NCBI RefSeq assembly: GCF_020177575.1
Contig: NZ_JAHTBK010000001.1
Coordinates: 2,477,875-2,541,874 of the forward strand
Direction of reading: 5' to 3'
DNA: 64,000 nt
Source of the DNA: Hasllibacter sp. MH4015
GTDB taxonomy: Bacteria > Pseudomonadota > Alphaproteobacteria > Rhodobacterales > Rhodobacteraceae
The number at the start of each line of letters is the position of its first letter. The first letter of the stretch is position 1. A program made the translations under genes and the position numbers. Below, one piece after another: positions 42,501-52,122 of this stretch. The notes beneath the pieces were generated by a model. It was not told where the DNA came from and did not search any database. It saw only the letters and a list, made by a program, of their open reading frames with translations.

Positions 42501-43030
42501 TGCTCTATCCCGATGCCATGGGCGCCGCCTTTGACGACTTACCCGAGGCGTTGCAGGTGTTTCATGCGGTGGAGGACAGTCACCTCTACAAGGGTCTCGT
42601 CACGGTCAGCCATGGCGGTGCATTGGCGCGCCGGGTCGCGAAATCGGGCGGGATGCCGGGCAAATCGGGCGAGATGCCCTTCAGCTTCCGCGCCACCCGC
42701 GACGGCGATCATGAGATTTGGGAGCGGAACTTCGACGGGCACGTGACCCGCTCGCTGCAATGGCTTCACGCGCCGGGGGTGGTGGCGGAACGGGTCGGGA
42801 CCAGCGAATTCCTGATGGCACCCGAGGTGCGGGATGAGCGTTTGCACATCCCCATCACCGGGGTGACGGCATTCGGCCTGAAACTTCCCCCCGGTGTCCT
42901 GCGCAGTTGCGAGGGGGTGGAGCATGTGACGGAGGATGGCGGGATCGCCTTCGATGTCCATGCGGAGGTGAAGGGGCTGGGGCTGATCATCCGCTACCGC
43001 GGTGTGCTTTACGGGCCGGTCGAGGGCTGA
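42500..43030 (+). CDS. DUF4166 domain protein
   Basis: A 176-residue protein matching DUF4166: LPEALQVFHAVEDSHLYKGLVTVSHGG, WERNFDGHVTRSLQW, and RLHIPITGVTAFGLKLPPGVLRSCEG. DUF4166 is usually found alone or fused to NAD-binding or DCC-type domains, and here it is coupled to a DCC protein, which supports a joint role. Biochemical function unknown. Convergent with meaB. Confidence 0.82.
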   Translation: MLYPDAMGAAFDDLPEALQVFHAVEDSHLYKGLVTVSHGGALARRVAKSGGMPGKSGEMPFSFRATRDGDHEIWERNFDGHVTRSLQWLHAPGVVAERVGTSEFLMAPEVRDERLHIPITGVTAFGLKLPPGVLRSCEGVEHVTEDGGIAFDVHAEVKGLGLIIRYRGVLYGPVEG

Positions 43031-43032
43031 AA

Positions 43033-44025
43033 TCAGTCGGGCGGCGCGCCCACGCCGAGGCGTTGAAGGATCTCCCGCGCCGCGGCGCTTGGGGTTGCCG
43101 TCCCCTCCGCCACGTCGCGCGACCGCTCCGCCATTGCGGCGCGCAGGTCGGGATCGTCGCGCAGTTGCGCCAGAAGCCCCTCCCGCACTTCGTAATCGAA
43201 CCAATGGGCCGCCTGCGCGGCGCGGCTGTGATCCCAATGCCCCTCGTCGCGGCGCCATTGGGCGAGGGCCTGCATCTCCGCCCATGCCTGGGTAAGGCCG
43301 CGCCCTTCGGTGGCGGAGACCGCCATGGCTTTCGGAAAATCCTCCGGATCCTGGGGCCGTTTGCGCAACAGGCGCAGCGCCCCGGCGTAGTCCGCGACCG
43401 TCCGCGTCGCCGTCGACTTCAATTCGCCATCGGCCTTGTTGATGAGGATCAGATCCGCCATTTCCATGATGCCGCGCTTCACCCCTTGCAGCTCATCCCC
43501 GCCTGCGGGCGCAAGGAGTAGCACGAACAGGTCGCACATCTGGGCCACCATCGTCTCGGACTGGCCGACGCCCACGGTCTCGATCAGGACCACGTCGAAA
43601 TTGGCGGCTTCGCACAGGCTGATCGCCTCCCGCGTGCGGCGGGCGACGCCACCCAGTGCGGCGGAGGAGGGCGAGGGGCGGATAAAGGCCCCCTTCTCAC
43701 GGCTGAGGCGATCCATGCGGGTCTTGTCGCCCAGGATCGACCCGCCCGAGCGAGCCGATGATGGGTCGACCGCCAGAACCGCGACCGTCAGGCCCGCCGC
43801 GATCAGTTGCATTCCGAAGGCCTCGATAAAGGTCGACTTGCCGACCCCCGGTGTCCCCGACAGACCGATGCGCAGGGACTGCCGGTTGAGCCCGCGCAGC
43901 CGCTCCAGCAGATCCGCGGCCTCCGCCCGGTGATCGGCGCGGGTGCTTTCCACAAGCGTTACCGCGCGCGCCAGCGCCCGCCTGTTGCCCGCCGCGATCT
44001 GGTCTGCAAGCTCCACCACATTCAT
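43033..44025 (-). CDS. meaB: methylmalonyl-CoA mutase accessory GTPase MeaB
   Basis: G-protein chaperone that protects and reactivates B12-dependent acyl-CoA mutases (methylmalonyl-CoA or ethylmalonyl-CoA mutase). The 330-residue product has the P-loop GTPGVGKST (57-65), AVDPSSARSGGSILGDKTRM, ETVGVGQSE, and NKAD. The ATG at 44025 gives MNVVELADQI; longer in-frame starts would run back into hrpB territory. The mutase gene is not in the window. Divergent from hrpB, 93 bp away. Confidence 0.93.
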   Translation of the reverse strand: MNVVELADQIAAGNRRALARAVTLVESTRADHRAEAADLLERLRGLNRQSLRIGLSGTPGVGKSTFIEAFGMQLIAAGLTVAVLAVDPSSARSGGSILGDKTRMDRLSREKGAFIRPSPSSAALGGVARRTREAISLCEAANFDVVLIETVGVGQSETMVAQMCDLFVLLLAPAGGDELQGVKRGIMEMADLILINKADGELKSTATRTVADYAGALRLLRKRPQDPEDFPKAMAVSATEGRGLTQAWAEMQALAQWRRDEGHWDHSRAAQAAHWFDYEVREGLLAQLRDDPDLRAAMAERSRDVAEGTATPSAAAREILQRLGVGAPPD

Positions 44026-44118
44026 CCTTGCGCTGCCGTTGCGCGCAGTTGAACCCGGTGCGGCCCCGGCTGTCCAGCCGTTGACGCCCAAGCGCCCGCC
44101 ACCTATCGCAGGGGCATC

Positions 44119-46527
44119 ATGGACCTTCCCATCGACGCCATCCTGCCGGAGCTTCTGGGCGCCCTTGCACACGAGGGCCGCGCGGTCCTGCAAGCGCCGC
44201 CGGGTGCGGGCAAGACGACGCGGGTTCCCCTGGCCCTGCTGTCTCGGGTCGAGGGGCGCATCCTGATGCTCGAACCGCGGCGTCTGGCCACCCGTGCGGC
44301 GGCGGAACGGATGGCGGAGACCTTGGGGGAACGTGTCGGGGAGACTATCGGCTACCGCGTCCGGGGTGACAGCGCCGTGGGGCCGCACACCCGGGTGGAG
44401 GTCGTGACCGAGGGCATCCTGACCCGCATGGTGCAATCGGATCCGGAGCTTGCGGGCGTCGGCGCGGTGATCTTCGATGAATTCCACGAACGCTCGTTGA
44501 ATGCCGATCTCGGCCTTGCCCTCACATGGGAGGTGCGCGGGGCCCTGCGCCCGGATCTGTGGCTCGTCGTGATGTCGGCAACGCTCGACGCTGCACCGGT
44601 GGCCGCAATGCTGGACGATGCGCCACTCATCTCCTCCGACGGGCGGGCGTTCGAGGTGGAGACCCATTGGCTGCCCAAACCCCTTCCCACGGATACGCGG
44701 CTGGAACGGGCGGTGGCGGATCAGGTGCTGGACGCCATGGCGGCCCATGCTGGGGGCTGCCTCGTCTTCCTGCCGGGCGAGGGCGAGATCCGGCGCTGTG
44801 CCGCCGCGCTGGAAGGGCGATTGCCGGAAGATGTTCACCTGCGGCCGCTTTTCGGGGCGATGAAACTGGCAGATCAGCGCGCCGCCATCCGGCCGGAGGC
44901 GCAGGGGCGCAAATTGGTGCTGGCCACATCCATCGCCGAGACCTCGCTGACCATCGAGGACATTCGGATCGTCGTGGATGCGGGCCGCGCACGGCGCGCG
45001 CGCTTCGATCCGGGGTCGGGCATGGCGCGGCTGGTGACGGAGCCGGTCAGCCGGGCGGAGGCCGCGCAGCGGCGGGGCCGCGCGGGCCGCGTTGCACCAG
45101 GCGTATGCTACAGGCTGTGGACGAAAGGCGCAGAGGGTGCACTACCTGCTTTCCCACCCGCAGAGATCGAGGCGGCGGACCTTGCGCCCCTGGCGCTGGA
45201 ACTGGCGCTTTGGGGTGCGGATGATGGGCTTGCCTTCCTGACCCCGCCACCCGAGGGCGCACTGGCGGAGGCCCGCGCGCTTTTGCGGAGCCTTGACGCG
45301 CTGGACATTCAGGATCGGATCACCGCCCATGGCCGCCGCTTGGCGAGCCTGCCCCTGCATCCGCGGCTCGCCCATATGCTGAGCATCGGCGGGCGCGGGA
45401 CCGCGCGTCTGGCAGCGCTGATGTCGGAACGCGACCCCATGCGGGGCGCGGGCGTCGATCTGGCCAAACGCCTGAAGGCGCTGGACAATCCCAAGGCCTA
45501 TCATGCCGATCCCGGTGCCATCGCGCAGATCCGGGCGGAGGCCAAGCGCCTGCAGAAGTTCGAGGGCGGCGCGCCGCGCAATCCCGGAGCGCAAGCGGCC
45601 CTGGCCTATCCCGACCGGATCGGATTGCGCCGCAAGGGCAGCGATCCGCGCTATGTCCTGTCGGGCGGCAAGGGTGCGGTCCTGCCCGATGGCGACACGC
45701 TTGGCGGGGCGCGGCTGATCGTGGCGACGGATCTTGACGGCAACCCGACGGAAGCGCGCATCCGCGCCGCCCTTCCGGTGACGGAGGCAGAGATCCGGGA
45801 CGTGTTTGCCGGCCGGATCGCGTGGCACGATGTCTGTACCTGGTCCAAACGCCACCGCCGGGTGGAGGCGCGGCAGCAGGAACGCCTTGGCGCGCTTGTG
45901 CTGGATGACCGCATCTGGGCCGACGCGCCGCAGGACGCCATGACAGGGGCGCTGTTGGACGGGATACGCGACCTCGGCATCGGCGCGCTTGGCTGGTCGA
46001 AACGCGCGCGGCTGTTGCGGGCACGGGTGGCGTTTTCGGGCCTGCGGGACGTGTCGGACACGGCGCTGCTGGACAATCTGGAGGATTGGGCCGCGCCTTT
46101 CCTTCATGGGATGAAGACGGCGGCCGACCTGTCCCGGTTCGACCCCGCCCCGGCCCTGGAGGCGTGGCTGGGTTGGGACCTGCTGCAGCAGGTGGGCAAG
46201 CTGGCCCCGGACCATTGGCAGACGCCGTTGGGTCGGAAAGCGGCGATAGATTACTCCGGCGATGCACCGGAAATCGCGCTTCGCCTGCAGGAGGTGTTCG
46301 GGACCACGACGCATCCGCGCATCGGACCGGACAAGCTGCCGCTCAGGATGGTGCTGCTGTCACCCGCGCAACGGCCCGTTCAGGTCACGAACGATCTGCC
46401 GGGGTTCTGGGACGGCTCCTACAGCGAGGTGCGCAAGGAGATGCGGGCGAAATATCCGCGCCATCCCTGGCCCGAGGACCCAAGACAGGCCGATCCGACC
46501 TTGCGCGCCAAGCCGCGCGGGACCTGA
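44119..46527 (+). CDS. hrpB: ATP-dependent helicase HrpB
   Basis: DEAH-box type RNA helicase of 802 residues. Walker A APPGAGKTT (26-34), DEFHERS in motif II, SATLD in motif III, ATSIAETSLTIEDIR and QRRGRAGR in motifs V-VI, then the HrpB-specific C-terminal domain (FPPHP-like end reads KYPRHPWPEDP). In other proteobacteria the role is in RNA processing or decay and remains vague. Convergent with the DUF2235 gene, only 2 bp apart. Confidence 0.95.
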   Translation: MDLPIDAILPELLGALAHEGRAVLQAPPGAGKTTRVPLALLSRVEGRILMLEPRRLATRAAAERMAETLGERVGETIGYRVRGDSAVGPHTRVEVVTEGILTRMVQSDPELAGVGAVIFDEFHERSLNADLGLALTWEVRGALRPDLWLVVMSATLDAAPVAAMLDDAPLISSDGRAFEVETHWLPKPLPTDTRLERAVADQVLDAMAAHAGGCLVFLPGEGEIRRCAAALEGRLPEDVHLRPLFGAMKLADQRAAIRPEAQGRKLVLATSIAETSLTIEDIRIVVDAGRARRARFDPGSGMARLVTEPVSRAEAAQRRGRAGRVAPGVCYRLWTKGAEGALPAFPPAEIEAADLAPLALELALWGADDGLAFLTPPPEGALAEARALLRSLDALDIQDRITAHGRRLASLPLHPRLAHMLSIGGRGTARLAALMSERDPMRGAGVDLAKRLKALDNPKAYHADPGAIAQIRAEAKRLQKFEGGAPRNPGAQAALAYPDRIGLRRKGSDPRYVLSGGKGAVLPDGDTLGGARLIVATDLDGNPTEARIRAALPVTEAEIRDVFAGRIAWHDVCTWSKRHRRVEARQQERLGALVLDDRIWADAPQDAMTGALLDGIRDLGIGALGWSKRARLLRARVAFSGLRDVSDTALLDNLEDWAAPFLHGMKTAADLSRFDPAPALEAWLGWDLLQQVGKLAPDHWQTPLGRKAAIDYSGDAPEIALRLQEVFGTTTHPRIGPDKLPLRMVLLSPAQRPVQVTNDLPGFWDGSYSEVRKEMRAKYPRHPWPEDPRQADPTLRAKPRGT

Positions 46528-46529
46528 CC

Positions 46530-47609
46530 TCAGCTGGCCGGTGTGGCGTCCGGGTCCGGGGTTTCGGTGACGGGGACCCGCCCCCTGTCGCGCACGGTGG
46601 GATGAAATGCCTCTGACGGGTCCTGCCCGGTGCGGCGGCGGCGGCGCATCCACAGCAGCTTGCCAAAGCCGCCGAATGTCCCGACCGAGGGCGCATCCGC
46701 ATCCGCCGGGAAGCGCGTCGTCCACCCCTCTGGCAGGTACAGGCCCGCCGCCTCCGCCTCTGCCAGCATCCAGTTGAGGGTCAGGTTGGACCGGGGCCGC
46801 GCAGCGTGATGTCCGTTGAGGTGGCCGCCGATGTCACCGTGGCTGCCCGCGAACCACATCTGGACCACATCCTGCCCGGCCAGCGGGCGGTTGGTGTTCC
46901 ACAGCACCGGCGCATAGGCCACCCGCGTCTCATCAAGCGCAAGCGCGTGGCGGGCGACGACCACATGGGGGCCAAGCGCGTGGTTATGGTAGGGGTGCGG
47001 CAGGGGCAGCATGCGCCAGAATACCGGCCAGCGGATGCCGAGGGCGCGCACGGTGTCATAGACGCCCAGAAACGCGATCGGGATCGCATCGCCGCAGAAT
47101 TGCCGCCGCATCGCATCGGCGGCGGGGCTGTCGGGGTCTTCGCGGTAGAGGTCGTAGAGCGCCTCCACCCGCTGCTGATTGAGCGCGCCCGTGCGCATCA
47201 GGCCCATCCGGTCGATGAACCCGCCAAGCGAGCGCACCGCATAGGACCCGCGCGAATAGCCCATCAAGACCACGCGGTCGCCTGGTTTCCAGCCCTGGGA
47301 CAACCAAACATAGGCGCGGCGGATCTGGCGGTTGATGCCGATCCCCGCCATCACCTCATGGGCGCGGGACACACCGCGCCACTGGATGCCCGGCTCGTAG
47401 TAAAGACGTATCCCGGTATCCGGCGGCAGCTCCTTTAACAGGCGATAGGTCAGGCCGATATTGGTCTCGTGACCCGGTGAGAGGGACGACATCGTACCGT
47501 CGAGCAAGATCACATGGGTGCAGCCGCTGGTTTGCGGCTCCTGCGCCGGTGGATCGGCCTGTCGCAGCCCGCGCAGCCACGCCCATATGCCCCCCTTACT
47601 CCGCGGCAA
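46530..47609 (-). CDS. DUF2235 family putative hydrolase
   Basis: A 359-residue alpha/beta-hydrolase-like protein: ILLDGTMSSLSPGHETNI, YEPGIQWRG, the nucleophile elbow GYSRGS (117-122), FLGVYDTVRALG, and FAGSHGDIGG, all typical of DUF2235. Related proteins include type VI secretion phospholipase effectors, but no T6SS gene is nearby and there is no signal peptide. Its start overlaps the end of the CoxL-like gene by 14 bases, so it is probably co-transcribed with that gene. Confidence 0.85.
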   Translation of the reverse strand: MPRSKGGIWAWLRGLRQADPPAQEPQTSGCTHVILLDGTMSSLSPGHETNIGLTYRLLKELPPDTGIRLYYEPGIQWRGVSRAHEVMAGIGINRQIRRAYVWLSQGWKPGDRVVLMGYSRGSYAVRSLGGFIDRMGLMRTGALNQQRVEALYDLYREDPDSPAADAMRRQFCGDAIPIAFLGVYDTVRALGIRWPVFWRMLPLPHPYHNHALGPHVVVARHALALDETRVAYAPVLWNTNRPLAGQDVVQMWFAGSHGDIGGHLNGHHAARPRSNLTLNWMLAEAEAAGLYLPEGWTTRFPADADAPSVGTFGGFGKLLWMRRRRRTGQDPSEAFHPTVRDRGRVPVTETPDPDATPAS

Positions 47610-49893
47610 TGGCCTCTGCGTCCTTCAGCATCTTCCAGACCCGTGCAGGCGTGAACGGCATGTCCACTTGCCGCAGGCCAAGGGGCCACATCGCATCTTG
47701 CACGGCGTTGGCGACCGCCCCCAGAGCGCCGACCGTTCCGGCCTCCCCACAGCCTTTCATGCCAAGCGGATTGGCGGTGGAGGGCACTTCCTCGGTGTAA
47801 AACGCGATGAAGGGCGTGTCCTCGGCGCGCGGCATGCCGTAATCCATGAAAGTCGCGGTCAGAAGTTGGCCATCGGCGTCGAAGACCGTGTGTTCCATGA
47901 TCGCTTGTCCGATGCCTTGCACGACGCCGCCATGGACCTGACCTTCGGCCAGCATCGGGTTCATCAGGACGCCGAAATCATCGACCACGGTGTAACGGTC
48001 CACGCGCGTCTCACCGGTGTCGCGGTCAATCTCCACCTCCGCGATGTGGCAGCCATTGGGGTAGGAGCGGCCGTCAAGCGTGGTGGTGCGTGAGGCGGTC
48101 GCAAGCTCCGCCTGTCCCGCCGCGCGGGCGCGGTCGGCCGCCTCCAGCAGGGTCACGACCACGTTCGAGCCGGGGGCGCGGAACACGCCCTCCTCTGTGT
48201 CGAATGTCATGTCGGGCGTATCCATGTCAGCCTCAAGAAACGCGGTCAGTTGCGAGATTAGCATATCCGCCATGGCCCGCATCGCCGTTCCCTGAACCGT
48301 GACCGACCGTGATCCGCCGGTGCCGCCGCCCTTGGCGATCCGGTCGCTGTCGCCCTGCACAACCTCGATCTGGTCAAACGGCAGGCCGGTCTGATCATGC
48401 AGGATCTGGCGATAGACCGTCTCGTGCCCCTGCCCGTTGGATTGGGTGCCGACATAGAGCGTGGCACCGCCATCCGTCAGCTCGACCTTCGCGGTTTCCT
48501 CGGGATCGCCGAGGATGCTTTCGATGTAATAGGCAATCCCCAGCCCGCGCAGTTTCCCCGCGCTTTCGGACGCTTCGCGGCGGGCGGGGAACCCGGCCAG
48601 ATCGCCCTCCGCCTCCGCCCGGCGCAGGACACGGTCGAAATCGCCGACATCGTAAAGCTCCCCCGTCGCGGAGCGGTAGGGAAAGGCGTCCGGCGCGATG
48701 AAGTTGATGCGGCGCAGCTCCACCGGAGAGACCTGCAGTTCCCGCGCCGCGAAATCCATCACACGCTCCAGCGCGTAGATCGCTTCGGGTCGCCCCGCGC
48801 CGCGATAGGCGTCGACCTGCGTGGTGTTGGTGAAGATGCCGCGGTTGCGGAAATACGTGGTCTGGATGTCGTAGGGCCCACATAACACGCGGGAAAACAG
48901 TTGCGATTGAATGGCTTGGGCGAATTGCGAATTATATCCGCCCATGTTGGACAGGCTGTCGACCTTGTAGGCCGTGATCCGGTTGTCGGCGTCGAAGCCA
49001 AGCGTGCAGGTGACGTCCAGATCGCGGCCGGAATTGTCCGACAGCATGGATTCCGTGCGTTCCCCGATCCAGCGCACCGGTTGTCCGGTCTGTTTCGTGG
49101 CGAAGGCGACGAGCAATTGTTCGGGATACCCCATCGCCTTCATGCCAAAGCCGCCGCCCACATCGGGGTTCGTCACACGCACGTCGCCCTCGTCCAGGCC
49201 AAGTGTCCGCGCCACGTCCGATTTCGTGCCCCAGACACCTTGCCCGTTCACCGCGACATGGAGACGGTCCCCCTCCAGCTCCGCGTAGCATCCGCGCGGT
49301 TCCATCGCGTTCACGATCACGCGGTTGTCGTGGGAGGTGAGCGTCACGACCCTATGGGCAGCAGAGAGCGCGGCATCGGTCGCGTCCTCATCCCCCAATC
49401 CGAAATCGTAGACTACGTTGTCGGGTGCGCTGTTGTGGATGACCGGCCCGCCTGGGGCAAGGTCCAGCTTCACTGGCAGGTCGTCGATGTCCAGCTCTAT
49501 CAGCTCCGCCGCGTCCTTGGCCTGGGCGAGCGTGTCGGCCACGATGAAGGCCAATGCGTCGCCCACGAACCGCACGCGACCCTCCGCCAGGATCGGGCGT
49601 GGCGCGCGGTTGCCCTTGGACCCGTCGCGGTTCTTGACGGTGGAAAAGCGCATCTCGTTCGCCACGCCCGCCGTCGCAAGGTCCGCAGCCGTCAGCACCA
49701 GATGGACCCCGGGTGCCTCCCGCGCCGCGTCCACGTCCAGCGCCGCAATCTCACCGTGGGCGACCGGAGAGCGCAGGACATAACCGTGGAGCGCATCGGC
49801 GGGCGCGAGGTCATCGACGTAACGCCCTTCCCCGGTCAGGAAACGGGTGTCTTCGAACCGAAGGACGGATTGGCTGGAGCCGAATTTCGACAT
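47596..49893 (-). CDS. CO/xanthine dehydrogenase-type molybdopterin-binding subunit (form II CoxL-like)
   Basis: A 765-residue large subunit of the xanthine oxidase family: FLTGEGRYVDDL, the a/b hammerhead domain, DVGGGFGMKAMGYPEQLL, VDAYRGAGRPEA (362-373), GQGHETVYRQIL, and GCGEAGTVGALGAVANA with the catalytic Glu. AYRGAGR is the form II version of the active-site loop; true CO-oxidising form I enzymes have AYxCSFR, so CO may not be the substrate. No small (iron-sulfur) or medium (FAD) subunit gene is adjacent, which is unusual. ATG at 49893. Overlaps the DUF2235 gene. Confidence 0.9.
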   Translation of the reverse strand: MSKFGSSQSVLRFEDTRFLTGEGRYVDDLAPADALHGYVLRSPVAHGEIAALDVDAAREAPGVHLVLTAADLATAGVANEMRFSTVKNRDGSKGNRAPRPILAEGRVRFVGDALAFIVADTLAQAKDAAELIELDIDDLPVKLDLAPGGPVIHNSAPDNVVYDFGLGDEDATDAALSAAHRVVTLTSHDNRVIVNAMEPRGCYAELEGDRLHVAVNGQGVWGTKSDVARTLGLDEGDVRVTNPDVGGGFGMKAMGYPEQLLVAFATKQTGQPVRWIGERTESMLSDNSGRDLDVTCTLGFDADNRITAYKVDSLSNMGGYNSQFAQAIQSQLFSRVLCGPYDIQTTYFRNRGIFTNTTQVDAYRGAGRPEAIYALERVMDFAARELQVSPVELRRINFIAPDAFPYRSATGELYDVGDFDRVLRRAEAEGDLAGFPARREASESAGKLRGLGIAYYIESILGDPEETAKVELTDGGATLYVGTQSNGQGHETVYRQILHDQTGLPFDQIEVVQGDSDRIAKGGGTGGSRSVTVQGTAMRAMADMLISQLTAFLEADMDTPDMTFDTEEGVFRAPGSNVVVTLLEAADRARAAGQAELATASRTTTLDGRSYPNGCHIAEVEIDRDTGETRVDRYTVVDDFGVLMNPMLAEGQVHGGVVQGIGQAIMEHTVFDADGQLLTATFMDYGMPRAEDTPFIAFYTEEVPSTANPLGMKGCGEAGTVGALGAVANAVQDAMWPLGLRQVDMPFTPARVWKMLKDAEAIAAE

Positions 49894-49966
49894 CACGCGC
49901 GCCTTTCATTGGGCAAGGGGTTGGTCGGGACATTAGGGGCATGGTGGCGCGTGTCCAGTGCGCCCC

Positions 49967-52120
49967 TCATCGCGCGCCGAGCGTCCGATCCGCGGTGATC
50001 GTTCCGATCCGGCGCGCATCGGGCAAAGCGTCCATAACCGCGCGCGCCTTGTCCTCAGGGATCGCCGCCAGAAGCCCGCCTGCGGTTTGCGGATCGAAGA
50101 GCAGATCGCCAAGCGGCGTTTCGGGGGCGTCCATCCCGGCGCTCGCGCGGTTCTGCGCCCAGAGGGAGGAGCGGACGCCACCCTCCGCAAGCGCCACTGC
50201 GCCGGGCAGAACGGGTATGTCGGCCAGGTCGATTTGGGCACCGACGCCGGACGCCGTGCAGATATTGGCCAGATGTCCCGCAAGGCCGAAGCCCGTGACA
50301 TCCGTCATGGCGTGGGCATGGGGCGCGAGGATACTCGATTGCCTGGCCGACGGGGCGGACATCGCCGCCCAACAGGCCAGCACGTCGTCGCCCGCGGCGC
50401 GGGCCTGCATCTCGGCGGCCAGAACCACGCCGGTGCCGATGGGTTTGGTCAGGATCAGGGCATCGCCGGCCTGCGCCCCTGACAGGGTGATCGCGTCGCG
50501 CTCCAGCAGACCGGTTACGGTGAAGCCCACGACCAGCTCCGCCCCTTCGGTGGAGTGGCCGCCCGCGATTGCCACGCCCTCGTCCCTGAAGACGGCGCCG
50601 GCGGCCTCCATCACCTCCGCCAGCCAGACGCCCTGCAACCGTGGCGCTGCTCGGGGCAGGATGATCTGCGCCAGGGCCGCCTGTGGTATAGCCCCCATCG
50701 CCCAGATATCGCCAAGCGCGTGGATCGCGGCCACACGCGCGACAAGCGCCGGGTCGAGCGCGAAGCCGCGCAGGTGATCGGTGCTGATGACCTGCCGTGC
50801 CTTCCCGACCCGCAGAACGGCGGCATCGTCGCCGGGCAAAGCGGATATGTCCAGCCGGGTTGCCCCCGGCGACGCGGAGATGATTCCAACCAATGCCTCC
50901 GCTCCCAGCTTCGCGCCGCAGCCGCCGCAGGGCGCGGGGCCTTGCAGCGCCGCGGCCACACCTTTCGCGGCTCCTTTGGGCGGGGCGGGTACCTCCATCC
51001 GTGGCAAATCGCGGAACCGATCCATGAACCGCTGGTCGATACGATCCTTCAATCGCCAGAGCCGGGGGCCCGACAGCGCAAGGCCGCGCTTCTCACCGAC
51101 CGCATCCTTGGCACCCATCGAAATCAGCTTGAGGAAATCCTTTTGCGGACGGAAGGCCTTGCGTTGCTGACCCAGCAGGTCGGCCCGGAGATTGTGGGCG
51201 AGGATCGGGGCCGCGCGCACGGCATAGACGCCCGCCTTGGGGCGCGGATCATGACGAAGATGCGCGCAGTCGCCCGCGGCATAGACCGACGGGTCGGCGG
51301 TGGAGCGAAGGTGCGCGTCGACATCCAGAAACCCATCCGTGCAAGGCAGACCGCTCTCTGCGACCCAAGCCTGCGGGGTGGCCCCGGCCGTGCCTATGGT
51401 CAGGTCCGACGGGACGCGCCTTTGGTCGCTCAGCACGACGGCATCGGCCTCCACGGCGACGGGGTCGGTATTCTCGATCAGCGCCACCCCGTGTTCGGAC
51501 AGCGCCGCCATCAGCTTCCGGCGGGCGGCGGGGGCCACGCTGGACAGCACCTGTCCCCGGTCGATAACGGACACCGCCACGTCGCGCCCCAGATCTCGCA
51601 TCCGGTGCGTTGCGGCCATGGCAACCTCGCACCCCGCCACGCCGCCGCCAAGGATCGCGATGCGGATCGGCCCGTCTCCGGCGCAGGTCTTGGCCCAGAT
51701 ATCGGCGAACCGCCCTAGAGGCTTTGCTGGCACACCATGCTCCGCGAAGCCGGGCAGAACCGGCATCTCCGCCGTGATCCCGACATCTAACGACACGATG
51801 TCATAAGCAACGCGACGCCCGGAGCCGAGGCGGATCACCTTTTCAGCGGGGTCCAGCGCGACAGCCCGGTCCACGATCAGACGCGCGCCCGCGAAGCGCG
51901 CCAGGCGGACAAGGTCGATGTCGAGATCCTGTCGCGTGTAGTGACCGGCGATATGACCCGGCAGCATCCCCGAATAGGGCGCCGTCGCACCGGGATTGAT
52001 CAGCGTCAGACGCGCGCCGGGTACCGGGCGCATCCCCCATCTGCGCAGAACAAGCGCGTGGGTATGGCCCCCGCCGACAAGGACGACCTCTTGCACGATG
52101 GGGACGGGGGTCTGCTCCAT
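49967..52120 (-). CDS. selD: fusion of NADH dehydrogenase-like flavoprotein and selenide, water dikinase
   Basis: A 717-residue two-domain protein. Residues about 1-370 are a pyridine-nucleotide/FAD oxidoreductase (VVLVGGGHTHALVLRRWG; AILGGGVAGCEVAMAA; SVYAAGDCAHL). Residues about 390-717 are SelD, which makes selenophosphate from selenide and ATP: GGCGAKLGAEALVG holds the active-site Cys and Lys, then LPGDDAAVL, STDHLRGF, IHALGDIWAMGA, AGGHSTEGAELVVG, DVTGFGLAGHL, FDPQTAGGLL. The flavoprotein part might supply reduced selenium; this is inference. ATG at 52120; the 5' end overlaps the truA stop region. No selA, selB or selU in the window. Confidence 0.92.
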   Translation of the reverse strand: MEQTPVPIVQEVVLVGGGHTHALVLRRWGMRPVPGARLTLINPGATAPYSGMLPGHIAGHYTRQDLDIDLVRLARFAGARLIVDRAVALDPAEKVIRLGSGRRVAYDIVSLDVGITAEMPVLPGFAEHGVPAKPLGRFADIWAKTCAGDGPIRIAILGGGVAGCEVAMAATHRMRDLGRDVAVSVIDRGQVLSSVAPAARRKLMAALSEHGVALIENTDPVAVEADAVVLSDQRRVPSDLTIGTAGATPQAWVAESGLPCTDGFLDVDAHLRSTADPSVYAAGDCAHLRHDPRPKAGVYAVRAAPILAHNLRADLLGQQRKAFRPQKDFLKLISMGAKDAVGEKRGLALSGPRLWRLKDRIDQRFMDRFRDLPRMEVPAPPKGAAKGVAAALQGPAPCGGCGAKLGAEALVGIISASPGATRLDISALPGDDAAVLRVGKARQVISTDHLRGFALDPALVARVAAIHALGDIWAMGAIPQAALAQIILPRAAPRLQGVWLAEVMEAAGAVFRDEGVAIAGGHSTEGAELVVGFTVTGLLERDAITLSGAQAGDALILTKPIGTGVVLAAEMQARAAGDDVLACWAAMSAPSARQSSILAPHAHAMTDVTGFGLAGHLANICTASGVGAQIDLADIPVLPGAVALAEGGVRSSLWAQNRASAGMDAPETPLGDLLFDPQTAGGLLAAIPEDKARAVMDALPDARRIGTITADRTLGAR

Positions 52121-52122
52121 GC

